This document shows, in pieces, positions 1-6,935 of a stretch of 64,000 bases of DNA; the stretch's first letter is position 1, and the number at the start of each line of letters is the position of its first letter. This stretch comes from an uncultured Oscillibacter sp. GTDB lineage: Bacteria; Bacillota; Clostridia; Oscillospirales; Oscillospiraceae. A model generated the notes under the pieces. It saw nothing but the letters and a program-made list of their open reading frames with translations. It did not search any database and was not told where the DNA came from. The stretch covers positions 1 to 64,000 of the forward strand of contig UQVS01000005.1 of assembly GCA_900544615.1 (NCBI GenBank), written 5' to 3'. A program made the position numbers and the translations under genes.

Positions 1-2
1 AG

Positions 3-254
3 ATGAACGAGGAACGCAAAAATCTCAAGGAGCAGCTTGCGGGCATCGCCCCGCCAGAAAAGCTGACAAAAAAACAGCGCAAGTTGTGGGACTATATGCA
101 CCTACACCCGGAGGTCACGGAGTTCTCGACCATCGCCAAACAAACCGGATTGGCGAGGAATACGGTTAAGAAGTATTATGGGATGATGAAAATAAATAAT
201 TATACCACAGAAAGCATAGAAAGCGGTGATACCTTAAGAGTGATAATTGTATAA
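3..254 (+). CDS. small helix-turn-helix protein (possibly 5'-truncated by the window edge)
   Basis: This 83-residue protein starts with ATG two bases into the window, so a longer upstream form cannot be excluded. Residues about 20-60 (KKQRKLWDYMHLHPEVTEF through LARNTVKKYY) read as a winged or simple helix-turn-helix with a recognition helix near TGLARNTVKKY. The last part of the gene is AT-rich, like the island that follows. It lies 84 bp upstream of the cytosine methyltransferase on the same strand and could be its regulator or the end of another mobile-element gene. I do not recognise a specific family, so its role is unassigned. Confidence 0.55.
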   Translation: MNEERKNLKEQLAGIAPPEKLTKKQRKLWDYMHLHPEVTEFSTIAKQTGLARNTVKKYYGMMKINNYTTESIESGDTLRVIIV

Positions 255-268
255 TCAAAAGTTTTATG

Positions 269-297
269 TTGATTTTTTCAACTTCAAAGAGTAAAAT
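269..297 (+). promoter_or_regulatory. promoter of the cytosine methyltransferase
   Basis: TTGATT at 269-274 and TAAAAT at 292-297 are separated by 17 bp, and the methyltransferase ribosome site (GAGAGGAGGGGG) follows at about 322-333. Confidence 0.55.
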
Positions 298-338
298 ATA
301 CAATTAGGTTATTGTGCGCACGAGAGGAGGGGGAAGCT

Positions 339-1484
339 ATGACTAATGTAATAGACCTATTTGCTGGAGCGGGAGGGTTAAGTTTAGGAGCTGCGCGGGC
401 AGGATTTAATATTTCGGCTGCTGTTGAAATAGAATCGCATGCTATAGAGACACATAGAGTCAACTTCCCTAATTCGATACACATAAACGAAGATATCATG
501 GAGCTAAACGGTGCGGATTTACTAAGGCTTTCTCGCATTCGGAAGAGTGATCTAACGGGTATTATAGGAGGACCACCGTGCCAAGGATTCAGTAATATGG
601 GGCATGGAAATGTTGATGATACACGGAATCAACTATTTGTGAAGTTTTTTGAATTAATTGAAGAGCTTCAACCTGCATTTTTCGTTGCAGAAAATGTACC
701 TGGAATTATGAGTCCCAAATATGATATTATTCGAAATAAAGCACTTCAGCATGTTGCTAATTATTGTGTGTTGGAGCCAATCTGTGTAAAGGCCAATGAA
801 TATGGGGCTCCGACGACAAGGACACGTTATTTTTTTATAGGCTATTTAACGGATGGGAGAATTAAATCATTTACTGCGAATGATATTGTTGCAATGCGAG
901 TGCCTGATGAGTTAAAAACTACTGTTCGACAGGCATTGGAAGGACTTCCCAGTAATATTCGGTACAGAAGTAAAAATAGTTCCGGGTTAAGAAAACTAAC
1001 CCAGAACTATTTTGATAGGAATATGCAGCACATTCAGTCGGATTTTTTTTATGAACGAGTAGTTGGAAATATCCCTAATGGAGTAGGAGATAAAGGTTAT
1101 ATTGAAATGTACCATAAACGGCATATTGTAAACGGCTATTATCCTACTAAACATACAAGTGATGTTAGAGCAAGATATGCAAAATTGCTCCCAGGACAAC
1201 AAGATAGTGTTTCAAAATCGGTTCGTTTAGTTCCGGATGGTTATTGTCCGACATTGAGGGCGGGGACAGGACCAGAAAAGGGGAGTTATCAAGCGGTACG
1301 CCCGATACACTATGATTTTGCGCGTGTTATTACACCGCGAGAAGCGGCGCGACTACAGGGCTTTCCGGATTGGTATAAGCTTCCCGATACAATTTGGCAT
1401 GGATTTCGGCAGATTGGAAACAGCGTGTCTCCAATTGTGGCTGAAAGAGTTTTGCAGGCCATTTATCAAAAATTGATGGTATGA
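339..1484 (+). CDS. DNA (cytosine-5-)-methyltransferase, Dcm/HhaI family
   Basis: This 381-residue enzyme should transfer a methyl group from SAM to C5 of cytosine in a specific DNA site. All main family motifs are visible in order: motif I DLFAGAGG (residues 6-13), motif IV GGPPCQGFS with catalytic Cys81, motif VI ENV (119-121), motif VIII with TTRTRYFF near 165-170, motif IX PREAARLQGFP, and motif X GNSVSP near the end. The target-recognition region lies between VIII and IX and cannot be assigned a site. The start at 339 is chosen because GAGAGGAGGGGG sits just upstream; an in-frame ATG at 312 has no such site. Its 3' end overlaps by 19 bp the convergent gene at 1466-2428. No typical endonuclease is adjacent, so it may be part of an atypical restriction or defence unit, or a solitary methylase. 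Confidence 0.95.
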   Translation: MTNVIDLFAGAGGLSLGAARAGFNISAAVEIESHAIETHRVNFPNSIHINEDIMELNGADLLRLSRIRKSDLTGIIGGPPCQGFSNMGHGNVDDTRNQLFVKFFELIEELQPAFFVAENVPGIMSPKYDIIRNKALQHVANYCVLEPICVKANEYGAPTTRTRYFFIGYLTDGRIKSFTANDIVAMRVPDELKTTVRQALEGLPSNIRYRSKNSSGLRKLTQNYFDRNMQHIQSDFFYERVVGNIPNGVGDKGYIEMYHKRHIVNGYYPTKHTSDVRARYAKLLPGQQDSVSKSVRLVPDGYCPTLRAGTGPEKGSYQAVRPIHYDFARVITPREAARLQGFPDWYKLPDTIWHGFRQIGNSVSPIVAERVLQAIYQKLMV

Positions 1485-2428
1485 AAATTAGGATATTCCT
1501 TATAGAATTTTAAATAGCTTTGTAACGCATCTGGATTCGACTTAAAAACATAATCATACTTTTTGCCAATGAGCTTTCCTTCAGATTTAACGGGGAGCTC
1601 ATTGTTTATATGTACGACTTCTTTTGGGGTAAGTTCTGGCATAAATATGTTTAAAGGCTTGTCCCAACTAAAATTGCAATATTTTTTGAGTTCTTTGTTT
1701 TGCTTAAAAAGAGAAACTTTGTCTTGGTTCATGACTAAAATACCTGTTAGGGTAAGCATCTGCGTGTTGTCATCATAAACTGTTGAATACAGGGGAATGA
1801 AATAGCGGCAATCATTTTCGACTGTTTTCAAATAGGCTTTCTTCAAACAAGAGAGTAGGACTAAAGGATACCCTTTTTTAATGAGGTTATCGGGGGCTAC
1901 CGAAGTTGGAACAAAGTCACCTAAGCGGTTCCGTAATTCTTCTAAACGGTATTCCCATAGATTACCATCATCTGAATTTGGCTTACCTAATGAAGTGGGA
2001 TTAGCATTCAGTGTAATACGAATAATATCATATTCATTCAGCAAGGATATCAATCTACAAAAGTCATCGAACTGATTACCTATTTCGGCTGGCTTAGTAT
2101 AATCAAGCCAAACTATATGGTGATCTTCATCAGGGTTCATATTGGCAATATAATCTGTTGTGGATTGTTGAATGATTTTAATGCATTTTAATGGCTTGTT
2201 AAATACAGCACGTTTGTATGTTATAGAATCGGCTTCTAACGAACACATCTTCTCAATTCCGAGAGTGTTGTGCAATAGTTTGAAGTCATCAAACATATAT
2301 GACCCCATACCAATATACATATAGTTCTGAATCTCAATATTCCGGCTTAAAGACTTAAGAACTTCAGCAAAAATTTGGCGGTCAACGTACTTATTTGGAC
2401 GAAGATGATAAAATGGCTGACTGCCCAT
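1466..2428 (-). CDS. Methyltransf_35-like putative methyltransferase paired with a GHKL ATPase
   Basis: This 320-residue protein starts 6 bp after the ATPase gene stop, so the two are surely one operon. A Rossmann-like SAM-binding start is suggested by YMYIGMGSYMFDDF (residues 37-49), an acidic residue at the end of the next strand in SLEAD (Glu65), and a later WLDYTKP (107-113). These features fit my memory of the Pfam family of putative O-methyltransferases (Methyltransf_35), which I recall next to GHKL ATPases; this needs a profile search. The substrate is unknown. The gene is AT-rich like its neighbours. It could instead be a degenerate SAM-fold effector without methyltransferase activity. 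Confidence 0.6.
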   Translation of the reverse strand: MGSQPFYHLRPNKYVDRQIFAEVLKSLSRNIEIQNYMYIGMGSYMFDDFKLLHNTLGIEKMCSLEADSITYKRAVFNKPLKCIKIIQQSTTDYIANMNPDEDHHIVWLDYTKPAEIGNQFDDFCRLISLLNEYDIIRITLNANPTSLGKPNSDDGNLWEYRLEELRNRLGDFVPTSVAPDNLIKKGYPLVLLSCLKKAYLKTVENDCRYFIPLYSTVYDDNTQMLTLTGILVMNQDKVSLFKQNKELKKYCNFSWDKPLNIFMPELTPKEVVHINNELPVKSEGKLIGKKYDYVFKSNPDALQSYLKFYKEYPNFHTINF

Positions 2429-2434
2429 TTGTTA

Positions 2435-3871
2435 TTATTTCCCTCCCATTTCCTTATAAACCCTGTCAAAACATAATTCCCCAATAGTAGAGGGTTTGAC
2501 ATTATCGAGTTCCTCATCAAGCAGACTTTCAGCTAAGAATTCAATTTCGGTTGTTGGTTTAAAGAAGCGGATTACTTGAGATGTATTTCTTATCTCAGGT
2601 TTCGGCAGAGTTGGTATATAGAAAGTTCCGCTGCAATTGCGCTTGTTCTTCAAGTTATCATTAAGGCTATACCTTTCATGTATTTCAACATTATTTAACA
2701 AGCTTTGCATTGATACAGAGTCAGCTTGATTGGAGTATTTTCGTTCTTCTGGAAGCCGGCCCTTCCATTGGTTGGTGTAGGAAATAAACATTCCCAACCC
2801 ATCGCGCATACGCTCTTTCACCTGTGAATATATCTCCGAGGAAAGATCGATACCGCGTTTAGTAGTTGTTGTTGGTAACAGTCGTGGGTTTGAACTCCTA
2901 AAAGAAACTACACCTTTGATTCCAATAAATTGAGTATGATACTTGGGAATTCCACCTTCTCCCCAGCCGGTTAAGTGTGTTTTATCATTATAAAGAACAA
3001 CTCTATCATTGCAGATAATAGTCCAACCAGCATCGGCGGTTGAGCGGTGTGAAGTATTAATAGCGTCAATTTCCTCATCAGACTTAACAGGTGTATAAAA
3101 TCCGACAATTAAATCGACGTCAACGCCATTGATAGTGTCTTTATAGATATATGGACTTATTGCCCCATTTTTGTTTTGAGCGTCAGCAACAAGGAGTTTA
3201 ACTGGAAGCGATGACAGTACTTGACCGTTGACGGTAATACGAAATCCCTTTTCGATAATAAAACTATAACTTTTCTGAATGGATCTGCATAAATCATCAA
3301 CAAAATTTGCCCTTTTATCATCGTCATGCCACACTGACATAATAGCAGGAGTTAAATGACTGATGCGGACAATTACACCACCCTCTGAAATTTCAGAAGG
3401 GACGGTATCTAAATCATATAAATTTAACTCCCAACTGTCTGTTTGCGTCCACTCATAGGGAATTTTTACAGTAAACTGCTCGTTATTGCATCTTGAAATT
3501 ACTTCTGCTTCACGACCAATTTTAAAGATTGCACGTTTCATACCGATTCCATAAATTCCAACAGTTGGCAAGTTGTCGTCTATAACCTGCGTGGAATCCC
3601 GCCCCATTCTGAAAGCACTACTAACGGCAATATGTTTAGAAATGCCACCACAGTTATCTTGAATTATAAAGCAGTCATTTCGAATTTGAATGTTTGCTAC
3701 ATAACCACTATAATCAAAATCTTTCTTTATATTTGCATTTCCAGATTTTCGTAGAACACCATCTAAACAGTTATCCAGAAGATCCAAGATTGCATCAGTC
3801 AGGTCAATATCACGAGTGAGCATTTCAACAAAAAATTCTTTTGTCGGTGAGCTATCAACGGTAACCGTCAT
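2435..3871 (-). CDS. GHKL-type ATPase (Hsp90/MutL/MORC-like ATP-binding protein)
   Basis: This 478-residue protein has the N-terminal Bergerat ATP-binding fold: N box DLLDNCLDG (residues 30-38), G1 box DNCGGIS (72-78) and G2 box GIYGIGMKRA (105-114), whose Lys resembles the MutL/MORC group. The C-terminal 250 residues are not recognised and show no obvious nuclease motif. The start at 3871 follows GGGAGGAAAACAC; an upstream in-frame ATG at 3931 has no ribosome site. It is the first gene of the two-gene unit facing the cytosine methyltransferase. Published comparative work (Iyer, Abhiman and Aravind) linked MORC/MutL-like ATPases to restriction-modification loci, so a DNA-translocating or DNA-clamping defence role is plausible but inferred. 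Confidence 0.85.
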   Translation of the reverse strand: MTVTVDSSPTKEFFVEMLTRDIDLTDAILDLLDNCLDGVLRKSGNANIKKDFDYSGYVANIQIRNDCFIIQDNCGGISKHIAVSSAFRMGRDSTQVIDDNLPTVGIYGIGMKRAIFKIGREAEVISRCNNEQFTVKIPYEWTQTDSWELNLYDLDTVPSEISEGGVIVRISHLTPAIMSVWHDDDKRANFVDDLCRSIQKSYSFIIEKGFRITVNGQVLSSLPVKLLVADAQNKNGAISPYIYKDTINGVDVDLIVGFYTPVKSDEEIDAINTSHRSTADAGWTIICNDRVVLYNDKTHLTGWGEGGIPKYHTQFIGIKGVVSFRSSNPRLLPTTTTKRGIDLSSEIYSQVKERMRDGLGMFISYTNQWKGRLPEERKYSNQADSVSMQSLLNNVEIHERYSLNDNLKNKRNCSGTFYIPTLPKPEIRNTSQVIRFFKPTTEIEFLAESLLDEELDNVKPSTIGELCFDRVYKEMGGK

Positions 3872-3933
3872 GTGTTTTCCTCCCTCAATGCTGTATAGTA
3901 ACACTAACTTTGAATATATAGATGGTATCATTC

Positions 3934-3962
3934 ATTATATGGCAACTTTAAATAATTGTAAA
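3934..3962 (-). promoter_or_regulatory. promoter of the GHKL ATPase operon
   Basis: On the minus strand TTTACA and TATAAT are spaced by exactly 17 bp, about 65 bp upstream of the ATPase start. The rest of 3963-4214 is AT-rich and shows no gene. Confidence 0.6.
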
Positions 3963-4214
3963 TCAATATTTCTAAATAATAAGTAGGAATATTTTATGTG
4001 AGTTTCTTGAAAATACTTATGCTCAAGTTAATAATCTATAGACATCAGATTTTTTACTTCAACTCATGATTTCTATTAGGATAGTCAATGAAACTATTCG
4101 AATTCAAAGGATGGAAATAGGCGTTTGCATCTGCTTGCTCATCATGTATTCATCGTACAGAGTCCAAAAGAGGGATCAGATTTATAATAAAAAACCAATA
4201 AATGTTTTTCTTCA

Positions 4215-4254
4215 AAAATAAAAACATCGGAGTAAAATTTGATTTACTCCGATG
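4215..4254 (-). terminator. terminator of tRNA-Pro
   Basis: A perfect 12-bp stem (CATCGGAGTAAA with TTTACTCCGATG) starts directly after the encoded CCA end of the tRNA and is followed on the minus strand by TTTTATTTTT. Confidence 0.9.
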
Positions 4255-4330
4255 TGGTCCGAGATGGGAGACTCGAACTCCCGACATCTTGCTCCCAAAG
4301 CAAGCGCGCTACCAACTGCGCTAATCCCGG
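4255..4330 (-). tRNA. tRNA-Pro (anticodon UGG)
   Basis: The minus strand gives a complete cloverleaf: acceptor CCGGGAT pairing with ATCTCGG (one G-T pair), D arm GCGCAGTTGGTAGCGC, anticodon stem CTTGC/GCAAG with loop TTTGGGA, T arm GGGAGTTCGAGTCTCCC, discriminator A and an encoded CCA. The anticodon TGG reads proline codons. The 5' half is repeated three more times upstream (4483-4522, 4675-4714, 4899-4937), which marks this gene as an integration target. The promoter that looks strongest for a tRNA gene lies far upstream at 4947-4975. Confidence 0.97.
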
Positions 4331-4522
4331 ATTTTTGGTTATTGAGTTTTGCTCCAGATGTGGTCAAACATGTGGTCAGGCGGTTTTTTTGACCATCTCG
4401 GCTTGCGGGGGAAGTGCCTGCATCGCAGGCGTATCAAGGAATTGCGGACATAGCATTTTCCAGCTCGAAGTGGGAGCGACCCGCTCCCAAAGCAAGCGCG
4501 CTACCAACTGCGCTAATCCCGG
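4331..4522. repeat. tRNA-Pro half-gene module A (192 bp)
   Basis: A 192-bp unit that begins just upstream of the intact tRNA and ends in a 40-bp copy of the tRNA 5' half (4483-4522) identical to 4291-4330. It contains a pair TGTGGTCAA-aca-TGTGGTCA near 4357-4377. Confidence 0.9.
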
Positions 4523-4714
4523 ATTTTGGGTTATTCAGTTTTACTCCAGATGTGGTCAAACATGTGGTCAGGCAGTTTTTTTGACCACCTCGGCTTGCGG
4601 GGGAAGTGCCTGTATCGCAGGCGTATCAAGGGATTGCGGACATAGCATTTTCCAGCTCGAAGGGGGAGCGACCCGCTCCCAAACCAGGCGCGATACCAAC
4701 TTCGCTATACCCGG
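4523..4714. repeat. tRNA-Pro half-gene module B (192 bp)
   Basis: Nearly identical in length and sequence to module A, but its tRNA half (4675-4714) has about six substitutions, so it looks older or decayed. The TGTGGTCAA-aca-TGTGGTCA pair is conserved near 4549-4569. Confidence 0.88.
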
Positions 4715-4937
4715 ATATTCAATTTCTGCCATGATACCACGGCGAGGGGTAAAAATAAAGTTTTTTCTGTCTGTGGTCAATCCTGTGGTCAAAGCCACTT
4801 TTGTGCCGCCTTCAGCAACCGGGGAAAGTCCCGCAAATGCAGGTGTCGCAAGGCTTTGCGGCGTTTCGCCTTGCCCTATCCCGGATACAACCACGGCACT
4901 CCCAAAGCAAGCGCGCTACCAACTGCGCTAATCCCGG
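4715..4937. repeat. tRNA-Pro half-gene module C (diverged, 223 bp)
   Basis: It shares the same layout as modules A and B (TGTGGTCAA-tcc-TGTGGTCA near 4774-4793, then a GGGGAAAGT...TTGCGG segment) but is clearly diverged. It ends in a perfect 39-bp tRNA 5' half at 4899-4937, directly behind a good promoter. Open frames across all three modules are artefacts of the repeats. Confidence 0.8.
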
Positions 4938-4946
4938 ATTTTTATT

Positions 4947-4975
4947 ATTATAACAGATTTAAAAATATATGTCCA
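4947..4975 (-). promoter_or_regulatory. displaced ancestral tRNA-Pro promoter
   Basis: TGGACA and a perfect TATAAT are 17 bp apart on the minus strand, with the -10 box ending 9 bp before the 5' end of the outermost tRNA half at 4937. This is the spacing expected for a tRNA gene, so it probably served the undisturbed gene. Confidence 0.75.
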
Positions 4976-5020
4976 GCCCCAACGTAACTGCTATGGATTT
5001 GAGAATGAACTATATTTTGA

Positions 5021-5049
5021 TTGCCTTTTGCGGCGGCGCATGGTACAAT
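5021..5049 (+). promoter_or_regulatory. brnQ promoter
   Basis: TTGCCT and TACAAT with a 17-bp spacer, about 125 bp upstream of brnQ, leaving a long leader. Confidence 0.65.
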
Positions 5050-5081
5050 ATAGAAGCTGCCAGACAACACGCGGCAGTAAA

Positions 5082-5116
5082 GCGGTCTCTTTCCATGCAA
5101 GAGACCGCATTTTTTA
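5082..5116 (+). terminator. attenuator-like terminator in the brnQ leader
   Basis: GCGGTCTCTT pairs with AAGAGACCGC and is followed by ATTTTTT, 60 bp before brnQ and after its promoter. A smaller CTGCC/GGCAG hairpin precedes it, so conditional termination is likely. Confidence 0.75.
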
Positions 5117-5141
5117 AAATTCTGAGGAATCAAAAAGGAGA

Positions 5142-5156
5142 ATGAAAAATCTATGA
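5142..5156 (+). CDS. leader mini-ORF 1 (MKNL)
   Basis: AAGGAG at 5135-5140 is followed by ATG and three sense codons (Lys, Asn, Leu); its TGA overlaps the ATG of the next mini-ORF. Such a short frame may be chance, but the chained ATGA overlaps suggest translational coupling into brnQ. Confidence 0.3.
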   Translation: MKNL

Positions 5157-5179
5157 AAAAGGAGAAACGCTACCTATGA
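5153..5179 (+). CDS. leader mini-ORF 2 (MKKEKRYL)
   Basis: Eight codons whose TGA overlaps the brnQ start as ATGA. The AAGGAG inside it (5159-5164) also serves as the brnQ ribosome site, so ribosomes finishing here could restart on brnQ. Confidence 0.3.
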   Translation: MKKEKRYL

Positions 5180-6528
5180 AGCAGAAGCTGAGTTTTAAGG
5201 AGTATGTCTACGTAGCCAGTATGCTGTTCGGTATGTTCTTCGGCGCCGGGAACCTGATCTTCCCTGTATATATGGGGCAGGCAGCCGGCCGTAATGTATG
5301 GCCCGCCATTGTAGGCTTTTTGGTAACGGGCGTAGGACTGCCGTTGCTGGGCGTAGCCGCTCTGGGCATCAGCCGCAGCAGCGGGCTCTTTGACCTCAGC
5401 CGCAAGGTAGGCCGTCCCTATGCATTTTTCTTCACCTGTGCGCTGTATCTGACCATCGGGCCGTTCTTTGCCATTCCCCGGTGTGCCACCACCTCTTTTA
5501 CCGTGGGTCTGGAGCAGATCCTGCCGGCCAGCGATCATGACTGGCTGTATCTACTGCTGTTTTCTCTGCTGTTCTTTGCGGCGACCTTGTTTTTCTCCCT
5601 GCGGCCGGGCAAGATTCTCACCTATGTGGGCAAGATCCTGACCCCCTGCTTCCTCACTTTTCTTGCAATTCTGGTCATCGTGACCATGCTGAACCCCACG
5701 ACCCATATCGGCGCCGTGGAGCCGCAGGGCGCCTATGCCGCCCAGCCCTTCTTCACCGGCTTCTTGGAGGGCTACAACACCATGGACGCGCTGGCCAGTC
5801 TGGCCTTCGGCATCGTGGTGGTGCAGGTGATCCGGGATCTGGGCGTGGAAAAGGCGGAGGCCGTTGCCATGACCACCGTCCGCTCCGGCATTTTCAGCTG
5901 CCTGCTGATGGGCGTGATCTACCTGCTGGTCACGGTTATGGGTACTTGGAGCCGGGGCGCACTGGAAGCCGCCCCCAACGGCGGCGCGGCCCTTGCCCAG
6001 ATCGCCCAGCATTATCTGGGCCATGTCGGACTGCTGGTGCTGGCTGCCACCGTGACCCTTGCCTGCCTGAAAACGGCGGTGGGTCTTATTACCAGCTGCG
6101 CGGAAACCTTTGAGGGGATGTTCCCCAAAGCGCTGTCCTACCGGCAGTGGGTGCTGGTGTTCTGCGGCGCTTCTTTCCTGTTTGCCAACGTGGGGCTTAC
6201 CGCCATTATCACCTACGCGGTGCCGGTGCTGATGTTCCTGTACCCGCTGGCTATCACCCTGATCCTGCTGGCGCTGCTGGGCCGGTTCTTTGACCACGAC
6301 CGGGCGGTGTACTGCTGGGTCACCGGGCTGACGCTGGTGGCGGCGCTGTACGATCTCCTGCGGACACTGCCGGAGGGCGTCCGGGCGCTGCTCCACGCGG
6401 ACGGACTGATCGCCGCGGTGGGCAATGTTCTGCCCTTTGCAACCATCGGTCTCGGCTGGGTGGCTCCCGCCGTTTTGGGACTGGTCATCGGGCTGATCTT
6501 CCGGGCTGTGCGTCCCCAAAAGGCATAA
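5176..6528 (+). CDS. brnQ: branched-chain amino acid transport system II carrier protein (LIVCS family)
   Basis: The 450-residue membrane protein begins with KLSFKEYVYVASMLFGMFFG followed by AGNLIFPVYMG, the hallmark start of BrnQ carriers, and has about twelve hydrophobic segments. The family imports leucine, isoleucine and valine with a cation. The length fits the family (about 440). It is a single gene between its own promoter and terminator. Its leader holds a terminator and two overlapping mini-ORFs, so expression is probably conditional. It is functionally redundant with livJHMGF at 35960-41006, which suggests high- and low-affinity uptake routes. Confidence 0.95.
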   Translation: MKQKLSFKEYVYVASMLFGMFFGAGNLIFPVYMGQAAGRNVWPAIVGFLVTGVGLPLLGVAALGISRSSGLFDLSRKVGRPYAFFFTCALYLTIGPFFAIPRCATTSFTVGLEQILPASDHDWLYLLLFSLLFFAATLFFSLRPGKILTYVGKILTPCFLTFLAILVIVTMLNPTTHIGAVEPQGAYAAQPFFTGFLEGYNTMDALASLAFGIVVVQVIRDLGVEKAEAVAMTTVRSGIFSCLLMGVIYLLVTVMGTWSRGALEAAPNGGAALAQIAQHYLGHVGLLVLAATVTLACLKTAVGLITSCAETFEGMFPKALSYRQWVLVFCGASFLFANVGLTAIITYAVPVLMFLYPLAITLILLALLGRFFDHDRAVYCWVTGLTLVAALYDLLRTLPEGVRALLHADGLIAAVGNVLPFATIGLGWVAPAVLGLVIGLIFRAVRPQKA

Positions 6529-6614
6529 CAGAGAAAGGCCCATGGGAAAACCAAGCGCAAAGCGGTTTTCCAGAGAGAAACCATATGTCAGCCGCCAGAC
6601 TAAGGCTGCTGACC

Positions 6615-6652
6615 AAAGCGGTATGTGCTTCGGCGGCACATACCGCTTTTTT
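6615..6652 (+). terminator. brnQ terminator
   Basis: AAGCGGTATGTG pairs with CACATACCGCTT across a short loop and runs into TTTTTT. Confidence 0.9.
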
Positions 6653-6730
6653 GATGCTTTTCTTTTCGAGGGGGTTGACAAGGAAGCAAGAAGCCTATAT
6701 CTCTTACCAAAGAATTACTTATCATATTGC

Positions 6731-6856
6731 ATGAGCATTCGGCCGGATGCCAGCCTGGCAAAGATCGGCCTTGCAGCGCCCATATCCACAGTGGTCGGAA
6801 TCGCCCTCAATATTGCGTTTTACATCTATTGGAACAGAAAGAACGCCGATTCCTGA
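6731..6856 (+). CDS. possible small membrane protein
   Basis: A 41-residue frame with one clear hydrophobic stretch (IGLAAPISTVVGIALNIAFY) followed by charged residues (NRKNADS). No good ribosome site is seen before ATG 6731. It might be a real small protein, a fragment of a lost gene, or chance in the interval between brnQ and the germination gene. I recognise no family. Confidence 0.25.
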   Translation: MSIRPDASLAKIGLAAPISTVVGIALNIAFYIYWNRKNADS

Positions 6857-6935
6857 GCGCACATCCATCCAAACGTTCTTCTTGCCATAAAATCCGCGCT
6901 GCGGCACATACTACCTCCAGAAATGGAGGAGTCTC

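Noticed and set aside
312..338. Longer methyltransferase start at 312
   Set aside because: The ribosome site GAGAGGAGG lies inside it and points to ATG 339, which begins directly at motif I.
4239..4931. Long open frame on the plus strand and one on the minus strand (4568-4894) through the tRNA region
   Set aside because: They translate tRNA antisense sequence and its repeats (motif VVRDGRLELPTSCSQ is the classic artefact); repeat unit length divisible by three (192) keeps the frame open.
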